A stretch of 8,447 nt of DNA from the NCBI GenBank assembly GCA_007121115.1, contig SKMI01000038.1:1-8447 (forward strand), given 5' to 3'. Below the pieces are notes generated by a model. That model had not been told where the DNA came from and made no database searches. It was given only the letters and a program-made list of their open reading frames with translations. Made by a program: the position numbers and the translations under genes. Shown here in pieces: positions 5,827 through 8,447 of this stretch; within the stretch, counting starts at the first letter, position 1; the number at the start of each line of letters is the position of its first letter. This DNA comes from Paracoccaceae bacterium. Its GTDB lineage: Bacteria > Pseudomonadota > Alphaproteobacteria > Rhodobacterales > Rhodobacteraceae.

Positions 5827-6705
5827 ATGACGGGAACGCTTCTGTCCATCGGACACGGATATTCGGCGCAGGCGCTGGCGCGGCGGCTCATGGCGGGCGG
5901 CTGGCGGGTGATCGGCACCACCCGCAGCGAAGAGAAAGCCGCGAAGCTGCGGGCGGCGGGGATCGAGCCGCTGATCTGGCCCGGCACGCCGCTGCCGCTG
6001 GACCGCGCAACGCATGTGATCAGTTCAGTCGCCCCGACCGAAGGGGGCGACCCGGTGCTGGCCACCGAGAGCGACGCGCTGGCGCGGGCCACGCATCTGC
6101 GCTGGCTGGGGTATCTCTCGACCACCGGGGTCTATGGCGACCATGGCGGCGGCTGGGTCGATGAGGACACGCCCCTGACCCCTGCCACCGCGCGGGGCCG
6201 GGCGCGGGTGTCCGCCGAAACCGGCTGGCGGGCGCTGGCGGCGCGCTACGACCTGCCGCTGCACATCTTCCGGCTCGCGGGCATCTATGGCCCCGGCCGC
6301 AGCCCGCTGGAGCGGGTCCGGGGCGGCAATGCCCGCGCCATCATCAAGCCCGGGCAGGTGTTTTCGCGCATCCATGTCGACGATATCGCCGCCGTTCTGG
6401 AAGCTTCGATCGACCGGCCCTGCCCCGGCGCGGTCTACAACGTCTGCGACGATGACCCCGCCCCGCCGCAGGACGTGCTGGACCATGCCGCCGCCCTGCT
6501 GGACCTGCCGCAGCCCCCGCGCGTGGCCTTCGATGACGCCGACCTCAGCCCCATGGCGCGCAGCTTCTATGCCGAAAGCAAGCGGGTGCGCAACGACCGC
6601 ATCCGCCAGGAACTCGGGGTGACGCTGACCTATCCCGATTACCGCAGCGGCCTGCGCGCCCTGCTGGAGGCAGAGGGCAACGGCGCAGGCGCAAAGGCCG
6701 ATTGA
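5827..6705 (+). CDS. atypical SDR, YeeZ-like NAD(P)-dependent epimerase/dehydratase family protein
   Basis: A 292-residue, soluble, probably cytoplasmic protein with a Rossmann fold. Near the N-terminus it has the dinucleotide motif GHGYSA (9-14). After the second strand, GTTRS (30-34) has the basic residue often linked to NADP preference. YLSTTGVYGDHGGGWVDEDT (96-115), FRLAGIYGPGRSP (148-160) and RIHVDDIA (181-188) are typical of the YeeZ-type atypical SDRs (SDR_a5-like). The C-terminal stretch ESKRVRNDRIRQELG followed by YPDYRSGL is also shared by that group. The classical catalytic YxxxK pair is not found, so enzymatic activity and substrate are unknown. ATG 5827 is preferred since it places the GxGxxA motif at residue 9; an in-frame ATG at 5734 would overlap mrpE and add 31 residues of unlikely composition. 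No Shine-Dalgarno sequence is visible. glgB follows 39 bp downstream, so the two may be cotranscribed. Confidence 0.87.
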   Translation: MTGTLLSIGHGYSAQALARRLMAGGWRVIGTTRSEEKAAKLRAAGIEPLIWPGTPLPLDRATHVISSVAPTEGGDPVLATESDALARATHLRWLGYLSTTGVYGDHGGGWVDEDTPLTPATARGRARVSAETGWRALAARYDLPLHIFRLAGIYGPGRSPLERVRGGNARAIIKPGQVFSRIHVDDIAAVLEASIDRPCPGAVYNVCDDDPAPPQDVLDHAAALLDLPQPPRVAFDDADLSPMARSFYAESKRVRNDRIRQELGVTLTYPDYRSGLRALLEAEGNGAGAKAD

Positions 6706-6744
6706 ACGCTTGTAATCACGCTTGAAGCCCTTAATCTCGGCGCC
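6706..6744 (+). promoter_or_regulatory. SDR-glgB spacer with a weak candidate promoter
   Basis: This 39-bp spacer is AT-richer than its surroundings. It holds a direct repeat ACGCTTG (6706-6712 and 6718-6724) and a possible promoter: TTGTAA (6710-6715), 16 bp, then TAATCT (6732-6737). Transcription would then begin at about the glgB ATG. There is no ribosome binding site and no terminator hairpin for the SDR gene. The promoter call is a guess from weak matches; readthrough from the SDR gene is equally possible. Confidence 0.25.
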
Positions 6745-8447
6745 ATGCGCGAAGATATTTTCACCACCCCTCCGCCCTTCGATATTGCAAAGGACAAGGT
6801 GTTAGCGCTCGCAAATGCGCAACTGACCGATCCCTTTACCCTGCTGGGCCCTTATTCGGGCGGGGTGGCCGGGCAATTGGTGGCCTTCGTGCCCGGCGCC
6901 GATGCCGTGGTGGCGCTGTGTGACGCGGAAGTGCCGCTGATGCAGGTTACCGATGGACTCTGGGCCGGGCGGATCGCGCCGGACGCGCCCTACCGGCTGC
7001 GCGCTGCGCGCGGGGGCGAGGAATGGGCGTTCGAGGACCCCTACCGCTTCGGCCCGGTGCTGGGCGAGATGGACGAGCATCTGTTCTCCGAGGGCACGCA
7101 CAAACGCCTCTGGCACATTCTCGGCGCGCGGGTGATGGCGCACCAAGGGGTCGAGGGCACTGCCTTTGCCGTCTGGGCGCCGGGTGCGCGGGCAGTTTCG
7201 GTGGTCGGCGCGTTCAACTTCTGGGACGGGCGGCGCCACCCCATGCGCCCGCGCGGGACCACCGGGATATGGGAACTGTTCATACCCGAACTGGGCGAGG
7301 GCACGCCCTACAAATACCAGATCACCGGCGCCGATGGCACGCTGCAACCGCTCAAGGCCGACCCGCTTGGCTTCGGCTCGGAACACCCGCCCGCCAACGC
7401 CTCGGTCATCCGCGACATTCGCGGTTATGGCTGGAAGGACGGCGACTGGATGGAAAGCCGCGCCACGCGCAACGACCGCCGCGCGCCGATCTCGATCTAT
7501 GAGGTGCACCTGGGCTCGTGGAAGCGCAAGGACGGGCGACGTCTTTCGTGGGTCGAGGCGGCGGAGGACCTGGTCGATTACGTCGCTGACATGGGCTTCA
7601 CGCATATCGAATTGATGCCGGTGTCGGAATACCCGTTCGACGGGTCCTGGGGCTACCAGCCGGTGGGGCTTTATGCGCCCACCGTCCGCCACGGCCCCCC
7701 GCACGAATTCCGCGACCTGATCGATGCCGCGCACCGGCGCGGGATCGGCGTGGTGCTGGACTGGGTGCCGGGGCATTTCCCGGCCGATGCGCACGGGCTG
7801 GCCCGCTTCGACGGCACGCACCTTTACGAACACGCCGACCCGCGCGAGGGGTATCACCCGGACTGGAACACCCTGATCTACAACTACGGGCGGCGCGAGG
7901 TGGCGAATTTCCTGACCTCCAACGCGCTCTACTGGCTGGAAGAATACCATGTGGACGGGCTGCGCGTGGATGCCGTGGCCTCGATGCTTTACCGCGATTA
8001 TTCGCGGAAAGAGGGCGAGTGGGTGCCCAACGTCCACGGCGGGCGCGAGAACCTGGAAGCGATCGCCTTCCTGCGCGCCGCCAATCGGCTAGCCTATGGC
8101 GAGTCCCCGGGCATCATGACCGTGGCCGAGGAGAGCACCGCCTTTCCCGGCGTCTCGGCCCCCGCCCATGCCGGTGGGCTTGGCTTCGGGTTCAAGTGGA
8201 ACATGGGCTGGATGAACGACACGCTGCGCTACATGGCCGAAGACCCGGTTAACCGGAAGTATCACCACCATCTGCTGACCTTCGGCATCCATTACGCCTT
8301 TTCGGAAAACTTCATCCTGCCGATCAGCCATGACGAAGTGGTGCACGGCAAGGGCTCGATGCTGGCCAGGATGCCGGGCGACAACTGGCAGAAATTCGCC
8401 AACCTGCGCGCCTATTACGGGTTCATGTGGGGGCACCCGGGCAAGAA
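6745..8447 (+). CDS. glgB: 1,4-alpha-glucan branching enzyme GlgB, 3' end missing
   Basis: The first 567 codons are present and the gene runs off the right edge; typical GlgB is about 730 residues. It forms alpha-1,6 branches in glycogen in the cytoplasm. Residues about 15-110 form the N-terminal module (TDPFTLLGPYS near 28-38), and about 125-210 the CBM48 domain (AFAVWAPGARAVSVVGAFN). The GH13 catalytic domain begins near ISIYEVHLGSWKR (about 250). Motifs are ELMPVSEYPFDGSWGYQ, VVLDWVPGHFPAD, VDGLRVDAVASM with the nucleophile D409, MTVAEEST with acid/base E462, and PISHDEVVHGK with H529 and D530. The spacing between the acidic residues equals that of E. coli D405, E458 and D526. The N-terminal codons are AT-richer and include TTA at codon 20. 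No Shine-Dalgarno sequence precedes the ATG. In related bacteria glgC, glgA and glgX often follow; that cannot be seen here. Confidence 0.96.
   Translation, partial: MREDIFTTPPPFDIAKDKVLALANAQLTDPFTLLGPYSGGVAGQLVAFVPGADAVVALCDAEVPLMQVTDGLWAGRIAPDAPYRLRAARGGEEWAFEDPYRFGPVLGEMDEHLFSEGTHKRLWHILGARVMAHQGVEGTAFAVWAPGARAVSVVGAFNFWDGRRHPMRPRGTTGIWELFIPELGEGTPYKYQITGADGTLQPLKADPLGFGSEHPPANASVIRDIRGYGWKDGDWMESRATRNDRRAPISIYEVHLGSWKRKDGRRLSWVEAAEDLVDYVADMGFTHIELMPVSEYPFDGSWGYQPVGLYAPTVRHGPPHEFRDLIDAAHRRGIGVVLDWVPGHFPADAHGLARFDGTHLYEHADPREGYHPDWNTLIYNYGRREVANFLTSNALYWLEEYHVDGLRVDAVASMLYRDYSRKEGEWVPNVHGGRENLEAIAFLRAANRLAYGESPGIMTVAEESTAFPGVSAPAHAGGLGFGFKWNMGWMNDTLRYMAEDPVNRKYHHHLLTFGIHYAFSENFILPISHDEVVHGKGSMLARMPGDNWQKFANLRAYYGFMWGHPGK

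Noticed and set aside
6802..8037. 411-codon minus-strand open frame
   Set aside because: It lies entirely antisense to glgB, whose motifs are all intact; the translation is His/Val/Arg-rich with no known domain.

Overview
The window is very GC-rich and almost fully coding, with strong G/C preference at third codon positions. Codon use, gene style and the gene families point to an alphaproteobacterium, most likely of the Rhodobacterales (Rhodobacter/Paracoccus/Roseobacter-type). This assignment is an inference from composition and family resemblance, not from a marker gene.

Positions 1-5735 hold one long minus-strand operon, read from right to left. It encodes a multi-subunit Mrp/Mnh-type cation/proton antiporter in the order E, F, G, (MrpA C-terminal part fused to B), C, D, second D-like, third D-like (cut by the left window edge). 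All clear genes are joined by ATGA/GTGA or 11-bp overlaps, except one 142-bp space between the first and second D-like genes. That space carries a perfect 13-bp inverted repeat, a second small stem-loop, and a 48-codon ORF that couples to both neighbours. There is no full-length MrpA. Its C-terminal DUF4040/MbhE-like part is fused in front of MrpB, and its N-terminal NuoL-like part appears to be replaced by an extra stand-alone antiporter subunit. The gene order matches the Mrp module of archaeal Mbh hydrogenases (mbhA-H) better than the classical bacterial mrpABCDEFG order. The predicted complex sits in the cytoplasmic membrane and would exchange cations (Na+ is the family norm) for protons.

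Positions 5736-5826 are a short divergent intergenic region. To its right, on the plus strand, are a YeeZ-like atypical SDR (NAD(P)-binding epimerase/dehydratase family, 5827-6705), a 39-bp spacer, and the 5' 567 codons of glgB, the glycogen branching enzyme (6745 to the right edge). glgB retains the catalytic Asp/Glu/Asp residues of GH13 enzymes.

The three genes that head transcription units or follow a gap (mrpE, the SDR gene, glgB) lack a visible Shine-Dalgarno sequence, and weak -10-like hexamers lie about 7 nt upstream of each ATG. Several internal operon genes do have purine-rich ribosome binding sites. No RNA genes, CRISPR arrays, insertion sequences or intrinsic terminators with a U-tract were seen.
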